Origin: Apostichopus japonicus
Lineage: Eukaryota; Echinodermata; Holothuroidea; Aspidochirotida; Stichopodidae
DNA: 64,000 nucleotides
Direction: 5' to 3'
NCBI RefSeq assembly: GCF_037975245.1
Contig: NC_092569.1
Span: 18,211,501-18,275,500 of the forward strand
Shown here: in pieces, positions 11,801 through 25,172 of the stretch
Layout of the letters: each line of letters opens with the position of its first letter
Numbering within the stretch: position 1 is the first letter of the stretch
Notes under the pieces: model-generated
Told to the model about the DNA's origin: nothing
Seen by the model: only the letters and a program-made list of their open reading frames with translations
The model's database searches: none
Program-made: the position numbers and the translations under genes

Positions 11801-14800
11801 AAGTAATCTTGAATTTCAAGGTAATGATTCTCATGTATGCTTTGGTAGCATACTGTACCTAGTTTTGCAGATACTTTTCTAGGACTTATATTCCGAGAGC
11901 ACCATTGGTATTCATGTGTAGCCTTACCTATGGAAAATGGTGACATATTTTAGTGTGTTTCACAGAACATGAGTCTTGAAAGTAGAATGCATAAATATGC
12001 TATTGTTTAAGTGTAAAATACATTTTAAAAATTTAAGGGTTGGAACAGTCCTTTTCCTTTCATTTACATCAAACCTCTCATTGACCAAAAATCTTTCACT
12101 TGTATTCTTTTTTATCATATCCTTTTTATATTCATGATGTAAGATCTTTTTATCATGAAATTTGTTTGATGTAACTTTGAAGTTTACCTACTTCACAAGT
12201 TAAAGAGAAATTTGTTCAAAACTTTCTCAAGGCAAGAGGGATGTTATGAAGTGATATTCTACATCCCCCTCCCATGTACTTTAAGTTCTTATCAAACAAG
12301 ATTATTTATTCCTTTGCACTATTGACCTTCAACTTTCCCCTTCTAGGGTAGGGTACTACAGTTCCCAAAATTATAGATATACTTTAGAAATTGTTCTGTC
12401 CATTTCCCAGATGTATACAGTACTGTAAGGAAGGTTCAGAAAAGGAAAATCAACTAAAAATTAGGATAAAGAGTTGTTTTCATTCTCACTTTGTGATATT
12501 TGGACCGGCGAAGACTAGAGAATACCCAGAGTTTTAGCAACTGCCTAAAACTGTATGATCTGATCTATTATTTACGTCAATGAGTTTCATTCAATCTGGG
12601 AGTCAAACAATATAAGAGAAAACTAATTAATGATAGCCTTTAAACTTTGTTTCTAAACAGATATGCTTGAATTACAAATAAAAGTATAAAAAAAAACATA
12701 ATCAATGCATCTAATCAATGCATATACTGTACATAAACAGAATAATTTGAATTCGCGCAAGTGAACCCTGCACTACATTAGATCGAAAAAGACGTGCAAT
12801 TAAACCAAACTAAACATACTAAATTTCCCGTTACTTCTACATAAAATATCAATACAAAAACAACAACTTACTTCTTTGGCAGTATACTAAAATTTCAAGC
12901 TATAATAACTTCAGACTATCAAGCTTTCCTGAGAAAAAACGGTTAATAGTTCTTACAGTAAACAAATCGACCGTGTAGGAATGTCGTAATTGTTTCCTGA
13001 GCGTGACCGGAAATTAAGTACTAAAATATGATAAATGAAAAGGTTAAATAGAACTGAAGGTAGCATACGCCCATTAAAAGCCCCATTGACTTACACACTA
13101 AATCACAAAAGTAATGTGGTCTCTAAGTCTAGATAGAGGTTTTCACTAGCTAAACGCTACCCATCACCGGATAGCTGACAAGTTGGCCTTTCATGGCACC
13201 ATCAATTTTCCGTACCATGACCATGAAGATTTTTTGCTATCCGAGCCGGAAGTTTTCGTCACTTGTAAACAAACCTCTTCACTCAGTGGTAAACAAATTT
13301 CCTACGCTGCTCCCGGGAGGCCTAAAGGGGTCTAAAATTGCCTCAATTGACCCAATTTTCTCACCACATGTACTTCCATTCATGCTCTTCAACATGCAAG
13401 CCACAAAAAACTAGATTATGATTGATAACAGGTCACAAAAGATGTTCTCCCGCTGCTTTTCAGCACTTTTCCTGAAGGAGAACAATCGAGCGGATTGATA
13501 TAGACTCTAATAGGAGTATGCCACCTGAAGCGTGCAGTAATCCCGACTGCTCGCAACATCATTCATCAGTGATAAATTTGTAAATGTTCTTTCTGTTCAA
13601 CATTAGGGTATATTGAACCAGTCACTGTTGAGATGCACATCATGTGTCCGTCCAAGCTTTTACAACTTTCGGATTGTTTTTCTTGGGATTTATTATTTCT
13701 GGAAAGTTAGCGGAATCAATCAGACATATCAATTCCTTTCTTTCTAAAATGCACACTAAACATCCTTCAAAATAGCCCTCTTACTGACCAACGCGTATGA
13801 CTCATCACCTTGACCGAAAATCCTGTGGCTCTGTGCGGACAAGTTGGTTGGACTATTCCATTCATCGGGGGGGGGGGTCTTAAACAGTTTTTCTATAATT
13901 AGGATTGCATTAGATAAATTAATTGGTAATTACTTGTTTCAACATTTAATGATGCATATTCTACGGTCATTTTCTTTGAAATAATATTAAGTTCGATAAA
14001 ATATGACGTTTTGGAAGCGAATCTCGGCTGTGGCGTTGTAGGTGAACACTGTGCATTGTGGCTGTACCCTATTGCAGAGTACAGGATACAGTACACATAT
14101 TATGTAACGGCATGCCCACCGAAGGAAGCGTAACTTGTATTTTTCTTAGAAGATATTCGATTGGATTGTACTTGGTCCGATTGAAGATAGTGACCAATGA
14201 AAATGAATTTAACATCAATTTAAAGTTATATATAAAAAGAATATATATATAAAGAAAAAATACTTCCCAAAACCGTTTGAACTAAATTTGTCAATGAATA
14301 TTCAAGAGGAGGGTTACGCAAACAAAGTACGGCTATCAAATGGTGATTTTCTTCAGTATGTACTGTGTGTAATCAATGAGGGTTTTGAGTTCGATATTTA
14401 TTAACCTTGCATCGTAAATCACCCAAGTCCGGTGGAATTTTAAACTGTATTGTTAAGAAAAGAACAGAACTTGAGAGACAACACATTTCTCTGTTTAGTG
14501 CCGTTTGAACTAAGTTTTTTCGGTATAAACTGTTCACGTTATGGCTGTAGGAAAATGGTCTATATGGTAAAGTCATAGGCCTAAAACTGCGGCGGTCGAA
14601 CTCAGTTCGCGTGCCACACAGGGAATGGCGCTAATGCCTGCAATGGTTGTTATGGGTATGATTTAATGAATTGTTTATCATCAGTATCTTGAAGTAATTT
14701 TACAAAGGACTTTATTGAACTTTTGTATTACAGAAAAAAATGATTTGTGTTGTCAATGGAACTCTTTAATCATTTTCTTTTTGGTTGGGCGCATTATAAT

Positions 14801-15393
14801 AAATTTCCCCCGCGGGCAGCGATAATGCCATATTTTTCCAAGCTTATAGGTGGTATTTGCCACATAGGCCACTAGTTAGTATTGGTGGTATTGTTAACAG
14901 GTGATTTGAATAAGTACTTTCAGAGAAATCCCAAGATAAATGTTTTGTTGCAATAAATGACCTTTTTTTCCATACAAAATGCAGTAGGCACTAGGCCTTT
15001 ATAATTAGGCTAGTCCAAAATCGGTAAAATAATGAATCATTGTTTATCAATGAAGCGCAACCTAGCTCAGATATATATTCATATGTGAAAAAACCTATCA
15101 ATACTCCAACACAACTCTCTTCTAAGTTTCCGAATGGCCCTGATGCGAAACGTTTGGAATTGCCCTAGTACTACTAAGTACTAGGCTAATAAATACACGA
15201 CAATATCAATTAGGCCTATGATAGGGCTAGTTACGTTTTAACTAAGTTAGGCCTAACGTTATGCACAGCCTATAGACCTAACCAGCTGGCGTAATTAGGA
15301 GAAAGCCATAAATAATAGCCAAGGAGAGTGTGCTTCGAAAATATAATACGGCCGCTTATGCCATTAAATGAACTACGCAAATAGTTAACTTAC
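8836..15393. other. Long gene-poor stretch
   Basis: No recognisable coding exon is seen. It contains short low-complexity tracts, a TG-rich hairpin (10565-10612), a G run near 13868, and a slightly CpG-richer patch at about 12950-13560 holding ETS-type GGAAGT sites that could be promoter-like. Short open frames here carry no motif and no splice context. Confidence 0.4.
10565..10612. repeat. Hairpin with 16-bp perfect arms, TG-rich
   Basis: The left arm ATAGCTTACATGTGTG (10565-10580) is the exact reverse complement of 10597-10612, with a 16-nt alternating purine-pyrimidine loop (TGCGCACGTG core). Such tracts favour cruciform or Z-DNA structure. Confidence 0.85.
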
Positions 15394-15423
15394 CGTTCTT
15401 CCCGCGCCGTGTGACTCGCACAT
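15394..15423 (-). CDS. Possible first coding exon in a CpG-rich promoter patch
   Basis: On the minus strand an ATG at 15423 opens MCESHGAGRT and runs straight into a consensus donor GTAAGT at 15393. The surrounding 15340-15540 is clearly richer in CpG than the rest of the window, as expected of a promoter with 5' UTR. Downstream exons on the minus strand could be those at 8.6, 7.2, 3.8 and 2.4 kb, but nothing in the sequence proves the link. Confidence 0.3.
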
Positions 15424-15910
15424 CTGCAATTGGATGGACTGTATCTAGGCATATACTCGATAGGCTAGCTAGGCACGATCGAGGTTCGCGTACGTATAGC
15501 CGTACTGCGCGAAGAGCGTAACGTTATAGAGGGCCGGCTTCTCATCGGTGCAATAAGATACCGTGCAATACAATATTGGCAATATATCTTCATTTTCGCT
15601 ATTCATTGCTTAAAAGAGGCTAATATATTTTTCCTTTGGGTAATATGTTTAAAAGGGTGATTTTATAATAAAGATATACATATCGATTTTCATTTTAAAG
15701 GCCATAATCAAAATGTTGCCGAAAGTGCTGTTTTTAACACACGCACATATAGCCAATATCAGAATGCCCATCTTCAATGCTTTCTAATTTACCTAGTTTT
15801 TAATTAATTTTTATAAATCTTAATAGAAACGAACATTTTTCAACCCCCCTTGACTTGCTTCCAACAATATTTGCAGAATGTAACTCTATCGTTCCAATTT
15901 AAAAGGCAGA

Positions 15911-15943
15911 ACTTAGGGCGACAGTATATATGTCGCCCTAAGT
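15911..15943. repeat. Perfect 13-bp inverted repeat
   Basis: ACTTAGGGCGACA (15911-15923) and its exact reverse complement (15931-15943) flank a 7-nt loop. A further partial copy, TGCCCTAAGTG, follows at 15951. The pattern resembles two abutting terminal inverted repeats or a stable hairpin just before the (TA)n tract. Confidence 0.85.
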
Positions 15944-15997
15944 CAAATGGTGCCCTAAGTGCTATTTTTTTCACATGAAGTGTTGCCTAACGGTCGG

Positions 15998-16117
<120 letters not shown>

Positions 16118-17266
16118 AGAGAGGGAGAGGGGTGGGTTGAGAGATATGTGAAGGCAGAGAGAGACTAGAGGTTTCCATTGAACATTTTAACAGCTTATTG
16201 CTATTCTAAATATTTTGTTTAATACTGCGGACATAAGTTCCTTCCCTGTTGAGCTGATAGCGTCAGTGCTGAGTTATAAACGGCTGCACTCTATGAAATT
16301 CCTCTTCCTTCTATTTTAATGTAAACTTGAAATAACATCGATCACCAAACAAACCAAGGAAGGAAGCTTCGAACCTGACTGAATGCCAATTGCTTCCTTA
16401 TTCTTCTTTCTCTTCTTCAAATCATCCCAGTGAAATAGGACAAACACTTCACCTCATGTGTTTTTGTGTCATAACTTTCACATAGGCAAATTACACGCTC
16501 GTCAGTGAAAGATAAGTTAAACGTTCAGGTAGACCAAGAGCATTTCCTCTTACTCAGTGCAGTATGGAGTCTATATACCACTGATGTAAAATGGGTGATA
16601 TTGTTCATTGAAACAGTTTAAATTAATACACTAATCATGTATCTCTAGTCAAATAAAAGCATCATTATCAGAATGATTGGTGCACATCACCAACGTTGAT
16701 ATCTTAATAGCTGCAATTAATGTTGGCTTCCCACAAGTCAAATTAATATCTCTTCGGAAACACTCGAAAAGCCAGATTGATCGTTTACTATAACATTAGA
16801 CAAATACATGTATAATTCGACGGCAGACGTGGCGTTTTTCGCACGTATCATACCAATCCCCGGAATTGCCCAGATAATACCTATTCGTTATACCCTCCTC
16901 TCCAGAATATACCAATTCGTGATATTCTGCTCCATATTCTTTCAAACCCGCGCACACCTTTATTTTCAAACCTTCCAGAACATGAACAGAAGACGGTTAA
17001 ATGATCTTTATTTGGTGGCGCTGTGCATAAATACTGCTTGCAGCCGTTCCAACGACGGCAAAAATTCGCATTATGCATGACATGTACGGTACTATGTATA
17101 CATCTGTCATTTGAAATCACATATATAAATAATAGGTCGGCTAAGTCGTCACTGAAGGTTTAGTGAACATTTCTCTCGTTGAAGGTATTAAAAGTTACAT
17201 GGATCATACATTTTTTTTTCAACTATAGTTGAGTCACCTCGACAATGTGTTTCTTACTGTTCTTTG

Positions 17267-17503
17267 CTAAATAAAGATATATCCTGCTGCATCCCTCAGA
17301 TCAGGAAGCGTTACAGATGCTTCTATATCTGTAATAGCTCCCTGCTCCCAAACACGTTCTTGTAGTTCTTTGTAACAGTTCGATGTTTCGGTTATGAGTT
17401 TCAACGGACATTCCGCTTTACCAAATATATTATTGTAGTCCAGTCCATCTTCCCGACAGGTGATGTCGAAAGTTTCCAGGTGCCATGCATACAGCAGTAA
17501 TGT
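17267..17503 (-). CDS. Terminal coding exon of an unrecognised gene
   Basis: On the minus strand a pyrimidine-rich tract and acceptor (CTCAACACAG) open a phase-0 frame of 78 codons ending in TAG. The peptide has four cysteines (FDITCRED, KAECPLK, TSNCYKE) and a mixed, protein-like composition ending DLRDAAGYIFI. No family is recognised. Upstream exons would lie between 17.5 kb and the divergent gene A at 18.73 kb, or beyond it; none was found, so it could be an isolated remnant of a gene or transposon. Confidence 0.45.
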   Translation of the reverse strand, partial: TLLLYAWHLETFDITCREDGLDYNNIFGKAECPLKLITETSNCYKELQERVWEQGAITDIEASVTLPDLRDAAGYIFI

Positions 17504-17740
17504 CTGTGTTGAGGTTTTGATATGAAAATATTAAAAAAAATGTATAAATAAACTAGAACTTCCCTGTTACCTCAAAGACAACGGAAATTTCACCCAATCT
17601 GTTACTCGGTTTACCAAAAGACATAGCACATATTACTTCAGAAATGGCTCCCTTCTGTCATCGCTGTATGCTGTGCTATCTGTCTGCATTATGTGCTCGT
17701 CTTTTAGTCCCTTGTAGTTTATGTTACTTTGTCATTCAGC

Positions 17741-17775
17741 CCCTGAAGAAGATTCTGTTAGGATCAAAACGTCAG
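17741..17775 (+). other. Degenerate hammerhead-like / Penelope-type motif
   Basis: The stretch CCTGAAGAAG...ATCAAAACGTC matches the layout of a hammerhead ribozyme core (CTGATGA, stem II, GAAAC, then GTC). Stem II here can form five pairs (GATTC with GGATC, one G-T wobble) around a TGTTA loop, but the core reads CTGAAGA and AAAAC, so it is unlikely to cleave. Hammerheads of this kind are known in Penelope-like retroelements; no element body is recognised around it. Confidence 0.25.
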
Positions 17776-18499
17776 TACACTAACACATTCTCTTACACAG
17801 GCTATTTAGTGGATACTCATGAGTTTGCTAACAGTTTTTGTTTATTCTGATCCCTGTATGTTGTGAGAATGGCTTATCGGTATGAGGTAAGTGTCAAGAG
17901 GTCTTCTGTTGAGCATGGGATTGAATCTTGAGAAGCATCTGACATAGTGAAGACTATGCTTATACGATATCGGCACTCGCCCGTTACGACGCAGGACACA
18001 CCGCAACAACATTATTCATATAAGAACATTTTCACATTGAATCTTTCATTAGCTTCGAAATCAATTGCACATTACTGAAAAGATTATAATGGTAGTGGAT
18101 TATTGGTAAATACAACTGCAATGATTATAATAATGAAATTTTACCTTTGCCTGAATGATAAGTACAACATTACTATTAGACACTTACACATGTAATAACT
18201 TATATATTGTAAAGTATATAACATATTGAATATATGTTTTAATCAATATATAAACCATGATTACCTTACGCTTAACTGTAACACTCATTTAACTATGAAC
18301 TTCATAAAAAATAAACACAAAAATCCTGTGCTTGTAGGACTATATTCCACGTTAATCTCAACAACTTGTGGCATCTCTGAAATAATGTTTCGTCACGTTG
18401 TTGTTTTTTTTTTTTACAACTCTACTTGTAAATTAGGAATGATCGTACTTATTCCATATATACAACAATACTTTGAACCAGGAAGGTGTTGATAGCTTC

Positions 18500-18610
18500 A
18501 TGGTTGAACAACCTTACACTTTACCGGAAGATACGGAAGCGTTGACATATGTAACTGATACTAAAACTCGGCCCTTATATGCTTCGGTTATGTCACTTGG
18601 TTATTTCTGA
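18500..18610 (+). CDS. Small 36-codon open frame upstream of gene A
   Basis: An ATG at 18500 opens a 36-residue acidic/neutral peptide (ending VMSLGYF) that stops at 18610, immediately before a GGTGAGT donor-like sequence and 120 bp upstream of the gene A start. An acceptor-like TTTGAACCAG sits just 5' of it. It could be a terminal exon, an upstream open frame in a gene A leader, or chance. No motif is recognised. Confidence 0.2.
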   Translation: MVEQPYTLPEDTEALTYVTDTKTRPLYASVMSLGYF

Positions 18611-18729
18611 GGTGAGTCGATAAACAATCAAAGAACCATTTTTCAAAGGAATCATTCTCGTCTGAGGAGCGATAGGATAAACATTTCTCTCTCTCTCCTT
18701 CTTAAATATTATCCACAATTTGCTTCAAG

Positions 18730-21700
18730 ATGACACTCAATCGTTTAGTCTGGATTTTGATCTGCTTCGTTGCAACGATTTCATCTTCTATGGGGGAATT
18801 GGTGAGTTAACTTAATTAATTTAATTTAACAATTTAATTTTACTTTGCTGTTATAAAATTTCTCTTGGAGTTTTTAATATACCATGTCATCTTTCTTCTT
18901 CGTTAAATTTGATCGTTTTACAACTTAGCATAGGAATTTTGAATTGACTTTATATGTGTCGTGTCTACTCTATCCCATCCATGAAATATTAACACACAAT
19001 TAGATACCTGTAATAGATATCTGATTTAGTTTGGAAATTAAAAAAAAAATGCTTCATGAAAACGTTCAACATATTTTGAATGATTTATCGCACATAACAA
19101 ATGTACTGAATATGGGACAAATTAGCTAGGTACTTTAACGGCTTGTCAAAAATGATACATTTGAAGCAGTAGACAAGCACTTTAAAACCTTAGTAAGTCT
19201 TCCATTATAACAGATACATCTCTCGATGTTCGTTTTGGTACTAATATGGATCATGGCTGTATTACCTTTTGGCCACAAAGTAGTTATCGTCATGATTGCA
19301 TGATTATTATGTGCCAACAAAGATTGCTTAGATTTTATTGCTAGCATGCAACTTTTTTAAACATTTATATATCAAGGCCAGAAATATGGATATATCTTTG
19401 CTGACGGGTACTTGAAAAAGAAATGACTGTTATTAAATTATATTTTTGGCATAATTCGAACACTTTACATTTGTAATAATATCTTATATGTCAAACGGCA
19501 TTCTTGTTATAAAACTAAAATGTGTTCATATTGAGAAACAAAGTTGATACAAAGTAGGAAATATCTAGTATGAATCAAACTCACGAAACAGAAACCTTAG
19601 AAAATTAAACTTCTTGTTAAAACACAAATAGAAGCTATGCAAATAGTGATGCTGAATTTTAATGAAACGCTAATAAACGCTAAAATATATAAGTTAGATA
19701 GATAAATATTTATTCATCCAATCAAATAAACATACATGGGAAATCGGTTGATAACAAGAGCTCAAAACATTAAAAAATTGTAAACAACAAACAAGACGTA
19801 TAATAATGTACATAGAAATGAAAACGTTCCCATAAAATATTAAAGCGTAGAAAAATATATATGCCCTCATATCCACTATAAAGTCTACAAAGTTTAAAAT
19901 TGCAGGTTAATGATCAAATCGTTCCCCACATTTTAACAAATAATTTCACATAGAGATTATTTCTAAACTATGCTCCCCTGATACAAGTGTTTTAAGACCT
20001 TTTGCACTCTACTTCACATAAAATCCATTTGTGATGTATTTAGCTATGAAGATGCTTCTTTTCATTTTTTTTTACAAGAGCAAGAGGTATTTTTTTTTTA
20101 GTGTTTGTATGCTTCAACCCGACCTTCGTATATTAAATTATATTGTTCAAATGAACTCTTACATGCATAAATCAAATACAATTTCGAGGCAAAGAAACCT
20201 CTCAAACTCATATATACATTAGATTTAATTTATAAAGAAATATAGCTGGAGGACGATATTGAAATGATGGTGTTGTAGAATAGAAGAACACACCGGCTAG
20301 ACTATATGTCTGTTACATCTTGGTCATCAAATTGCATGCATATCCAATCTCATTTCACACCTTATGAATTTTCTTTATATTCTCGAAAATAGCTTTGTAA
20401 AAGTGAACAATTTGAATGTATGAACATCTATTCATATGTTTGATTCTTACATTATATGAGTTATATACAGAGGGAAGGATCAACCACCTTCATCAGGTTA
20501 ATGTTACTAGCTTAGGACTATACTGAAGTTTTTTCAACTAAATACAATACTCTCATGTCATTGTGAAGTATTGCTTTCAATGCGTAGCTAAGTGGTCTCT
20601 ACTTGAGATCATTACAAGGAAAACGCACGGTTTTGCGTGATAACGCATAATTAATAATCATAAAGTTGAACTGTCAACAAAATAGGCTATTCTTAAGTCA
20701 CCCATATACCTATTAAAACTAGTTCCAACGAGAATTCAGCCGACCCTTAAATGTTCTTACCAATGAGCATACCTATTTAAGTCTTAAGTCTTTTTATGTA
20801 CCTCTCTGGATATTGGTACACGTCATCAGGAACCGTATTCTGAAGTAAATTATCCTAATTATTTTTTTGCTTCATTTGATACATTTATAATATTCCTTAA
20901 AAAAAGTTCCTTTCAGTAGTGCAATTTTGAAAGAAATGATCTCTGCATTGATCTTAGGTGTTACGCAAGAAGCCACTTCATTATTTACGGTTCCCTATAT
21001 ACGTCATTTATTCAACGTTGCAATATATTGAGTAAAACGTTCTTCATTAAATCCATTGTATACTTGAACAAATGTAGACTGCCAGAAGCCATTTATAGCG
21101 ATGCCAAGGAAATATAAATACAAATTACAATTTTCCACAAAATGTCTGAAAGGTAATGCTGTTATCATATAAAGATCTTAATTAACAGGAATAAGTTTAT
21201 TACTTCTTCGTGGCTGTCGTAGTTACCGTCATCATTTGGCTACAATAGCCAAACAAATGTAAGTGTGCTTTTCAATATTATTATTCACTGCTAATTACTA
21301 ATGCAAATGTAATTTGTTACTTTCACCAAAAAACGGCAATGAAGCATCTTCTATTCTTAAAAAAAAATGAAACTATCCTTTGTAATTGTTTGCCTATATC
21401 TTCAGGAGATTGTTGATGCGACCAGTAAGCATCTCCCTCTTAACCGAAACAGAAGAAGCACAAATCATGGTAACGATAGGCAGTTTTGTTTTGTCTGCTT
21501 AATTCATTAGTTAAGGTTCAGTTTCATTGATAACATTTCTGCGGTTAAAAAAAAATACATATCAGTTGCGTTACAGCTATAATAATGGGAACATAACTCG
21601 ATACTCCTTTGTTAAAGGTACTCTCAGTCTTTGAATGAGGACAAATATATTATAGTAATTGTTTTGCCACTTGTTCTTATTTGTTACATATTTCACATAG

Positions 21701-24700
21701 TTTCATCTGTCTTCATCCTTTTACCCATTGTGTACCCTTGGAATAATCTTCTATTCGGATATTGTTTTACAAATTTTATATCTATTAAGCATCCATTTAG
21801 TTTTTAATGATGACTGTATGTTCCTTAACAACCCGTTCTTTGTTTTCTTGATGAGTGTACGTCATTTAACAAACCCCTTTATTTTCTTGATGATTATATT
21901 TCCTTAAACATACACTTTCATGGTTTGTCTTGTTATATGCTCCAATATTCAATCATTTAAAGTATCTCATATTCTTCTAATTGGAGGGATGAAATAATAA
22001 TTACCCATTATCAGACAACAATATCTTCATCAATAATTTTAGAGCTTTTGAATGTTGATGTCTCGTAAAGCAGTAGTTTCTTAATATTTTTAAAAACGGT
22101 CATTCATGAACCTGTTATATTTTCCTGAGTCTACAAGAATGTTTTGTATCGTTTATAGATATTTCCTATTTTTACTACCAATCCGGCGAGTATCCCAGAG
22201 ATTGTCAAGAAGTATTTGATCAATGTGAAGGAGACTCCCTTGATTCCGGTGTATATTTGATCCAACCAGTTGGCGCAAAAGAACCATTCGAAGTGCTTTG
22301 CAACAATTCCATTGATGAAGGAAGATGGACGGTAAGTGTTCTTGCTGCCAAAGGTGTACACAGTGGACCCAGTTTGTGTTCTTTGTTCGAAAAGGAAAAG
22401 TTGTGACGTGATGTTTCGTCAAGCGAACAATTCACTTGGTTGATGGCCATTTTATGTTAATGGTATATATGATAAATACACGGAAGCCATTGCTGTATTT
22501 AAATTGGTTTCTGTTTTGCATTTTACAAGGTAACCTTTATTTCGGTTAATAATAATAAAGGTAATTATATTTTGTAAAATACAAGTTCATGTCGTTAAGA
22601 CTAAGTGGTCGCATAAGTAGAATGGACAACTGGAAAGAATTGATAGGTAAAACTTCTTTTATTTGATGATTTTCAAGTCCTATATGCGTTAGTAGATGGA
22701 AGTATTTTTGTTCTAGAATTATTTATTTTCTGAAGCAAAAGTTAAGAATGGTGGAATTCTTTTAACATAAGATGTACAAAGTGTTCGTTTCATTCAAATT
22801 TACGGTAAGACAAAATAATTAAAAATTGACGTCGTACGGTGTTTACATTTATTACATACCAACGTTATTGCAAAAGTTAGCACATGGTTGTTAGTTTGCA
22901 TTATAGCCTTACACGAAAATGCAATCATAATAAATTAAACCAGTATCACCAGTTAAAATGAAGGCAGTCCTTACAAGAGCCCCTAACACGATATCGCCAA
23001 ATTAAATGATCAGTTCGGCGTGTTACCAGTGCAAATTGTCTACCATTTCTATTCAACACAGGTGTTACAACGTCGTATGGACGGATCGATCGATTTCTAT
23101 CGTTACTGGGATGAGTACAAAAGTGGTTTTGGGTTTCTCAATACTGAATTTTGGCTCGGCAACGACAAGATTGCTCTTTTGACTAATCAGAAAGACTACG
23201 AGCTTAGAATTGATATTACCGATCGGCATGGCTCGTCATACTTTGCGAAGTATAATCTCTTCCGGATCAGTGATGAACAGAGTAAATATAGACTAGTAAA
23301 CATCGATGGATATGATTCTGCCAGCTCAGTTGGTATGTAAATGTTTATACCATGAAACGTTATGGTAATATTTAAGTTGAAATATGAATGATAAAATATA
23401 TATTTAATGCTCTGAGCAACTTTCTGCAAACTTTTGAGTCATTCACTCATGATAAAAGGACAATGCAGACTTTGTTGATACTTGTTGAATATAAGACGTA
23501 CGACAAAGTGCAATGATATCCTCCATAATGTATGTTACCTTCACATAATCAGTGCCACTAGAATTCTTAATTTTATCGATTATAAACAAATTTCGCGAAA
23601 TTATGAACTACACACATTACAAGGGCATATTCTAATTTGCCCTACCTGAAGATGTAACTAGATTACTTTAATTGGTAATAATCTGGTGCACGCCTTATCT
23701 TTGATTGGGTCTGTAGGAATGTAGATTTCCCCCACGTAAAACAAAGTGTTGCGTTATATTAATTATTACTTCCGTGTAGGTGAAGTAGATTTAGCATGTT
23801 ACCCCGGGTGATCAACAATACATTACAAGATGAATTCAACTCTTGGTCTGACATGTAATTATTATTATTTATTAAGGTTATTCCAAAGTTTGCAAAAAGG
23901 TACAGACTGAAAACATGCAAGCAAGTCATATAACCATAATACATGCTTTTAGTTCTTGTTGTGAGTTGACGTCCTAACATTGGTTATCAGGGGCATTCAA
24001 CGGTTACGATTGTCACATAAAGCCACCTAGTTCCAAATGATTTCCTAAACTTCGTTATTCAACAACACTGCACTAATGTAGGAGCGTCTTATCATTGCAC
24101 ACCATACACCCGTCACCATTAGTCTCGTGACAGAGATACCTGTGATAAATAAGTTTCGCAACCAGCTAAGAGTATTCAGTGCGTATTCCAATTGGGAGAT
24201 ATAACAGCGTTAATATTTCTTCAAACACGTGACAGAAGCCTCCAGCAAGTCAATATGTAAAATCACCGTGTCATGCATGGTTCATGTTTTCATAAGTTTC
24301 TCTATCGTCTTTACTGGAAATGCAGATCCTCTAATTAGTGAAGCTAGAATGACCTGGTGTTTTGTTTATCAACGATAATTTTTTAATGTATCTTGCAAAT
24401 ATGGACAGAAAAAAAACGGTTTATTAAAACACACATATAGCCTCATGACAATATGATTAAACCCGACCTGAAATCTCTCAAACATAACATGGTTTTCATC
24501 AGATGTTTGTGAGAGTCGTTTAGCGTCGAAATCTGTCAAAATAAGATAATGGTTAAATTAAATTTAGCAGTATAACCAGTTACACGTCATTGAAATAAGG
24601 ACTATAAGTCCTAATATTGCTTTCAGTAATTCTTTCTAGTGCATCAGTTTACTTTTGTGAGTTGAATTTGAATTACTTATAAATTAAGGCAATTCAAAAT

Positions 24701-25172
24701 TACCAACTAAAATGTATCAACTTCCGCAGCGTATCATGCAAAAAATGAAGTCAGTAACAATACTCATATGTCTCAAATTAAACTATATTAATTACATTGA
24801 TCTCCCATTCTTTTTTATCTCATTTGAACAGGAATTGATCGTATGTCATGGCATAAAAATAAGTTATTCAGTACGAGGGATCAAGATAACGACGGTTGGA
24901 GTGACTATCACTGTGCAGAGAAGCACGTGGGTGCCTGGTGGTTTGGGCATAATTACTATGAACCTAGCAGTACTATATGTGCTTATGATTATCATTGTGA
25001 GTATTTTCCAGTCGGTGGGGGTGGATGTGCCCTGTGTGGGAATTTCCATCCTAAAAGCGACTATGACGGCTCTACACGTGGATCCAACATGTTTTGGGAT
25101 GACCTTCGTGATGGAAGAAACAACGATTGTGGACTGATTTATACCGATCTGAAAATAAGACCGACTTCCTAA
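18730..25172 (+). CDS. Gene A: secreted fibrinogen-related domain protein, 306 aa
   Basis: Exons: 18730-18801, 21406-21469, 22159-22331, 23062-23332, 24832-25172; all GT-AG, phases 0,1,0,1, no stop until TAA. Exon 1 encodes a signal peptide (LVWILICFVATISSS). Exon 2 is a 21-residue basic linker. Exons 3-5 form a complete FReD (about residues 58-306): EYPRDCQEV start, the conserved W-T-V-x-Q-R-R (here RWTVLQRR), FGFLNTEFWLGNDKI, Ca2+-site motif TRDQDND, GAWWFG, and terminal LKIRPTS. The P-subdomain carries a cysteine-rich stretch (ICAYDYHCEYF, GGGGCALCGN) not found in ficolins. Family role: secreted sugar/acetyl-binding recognition lectin, extracellular; the immune role is inferred. An N-glycosylation site (NNS) lies in exon 3. 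The 2.6-kb intron 1 holds only AT-rich sequence. Confidence 0.9.

Noticed and set aside
22131-22450. Three overlapping minus-strand frames at gene A exon 3
   Set aside because: Antisense shadows of a clear FReD exon with correct splice sites.
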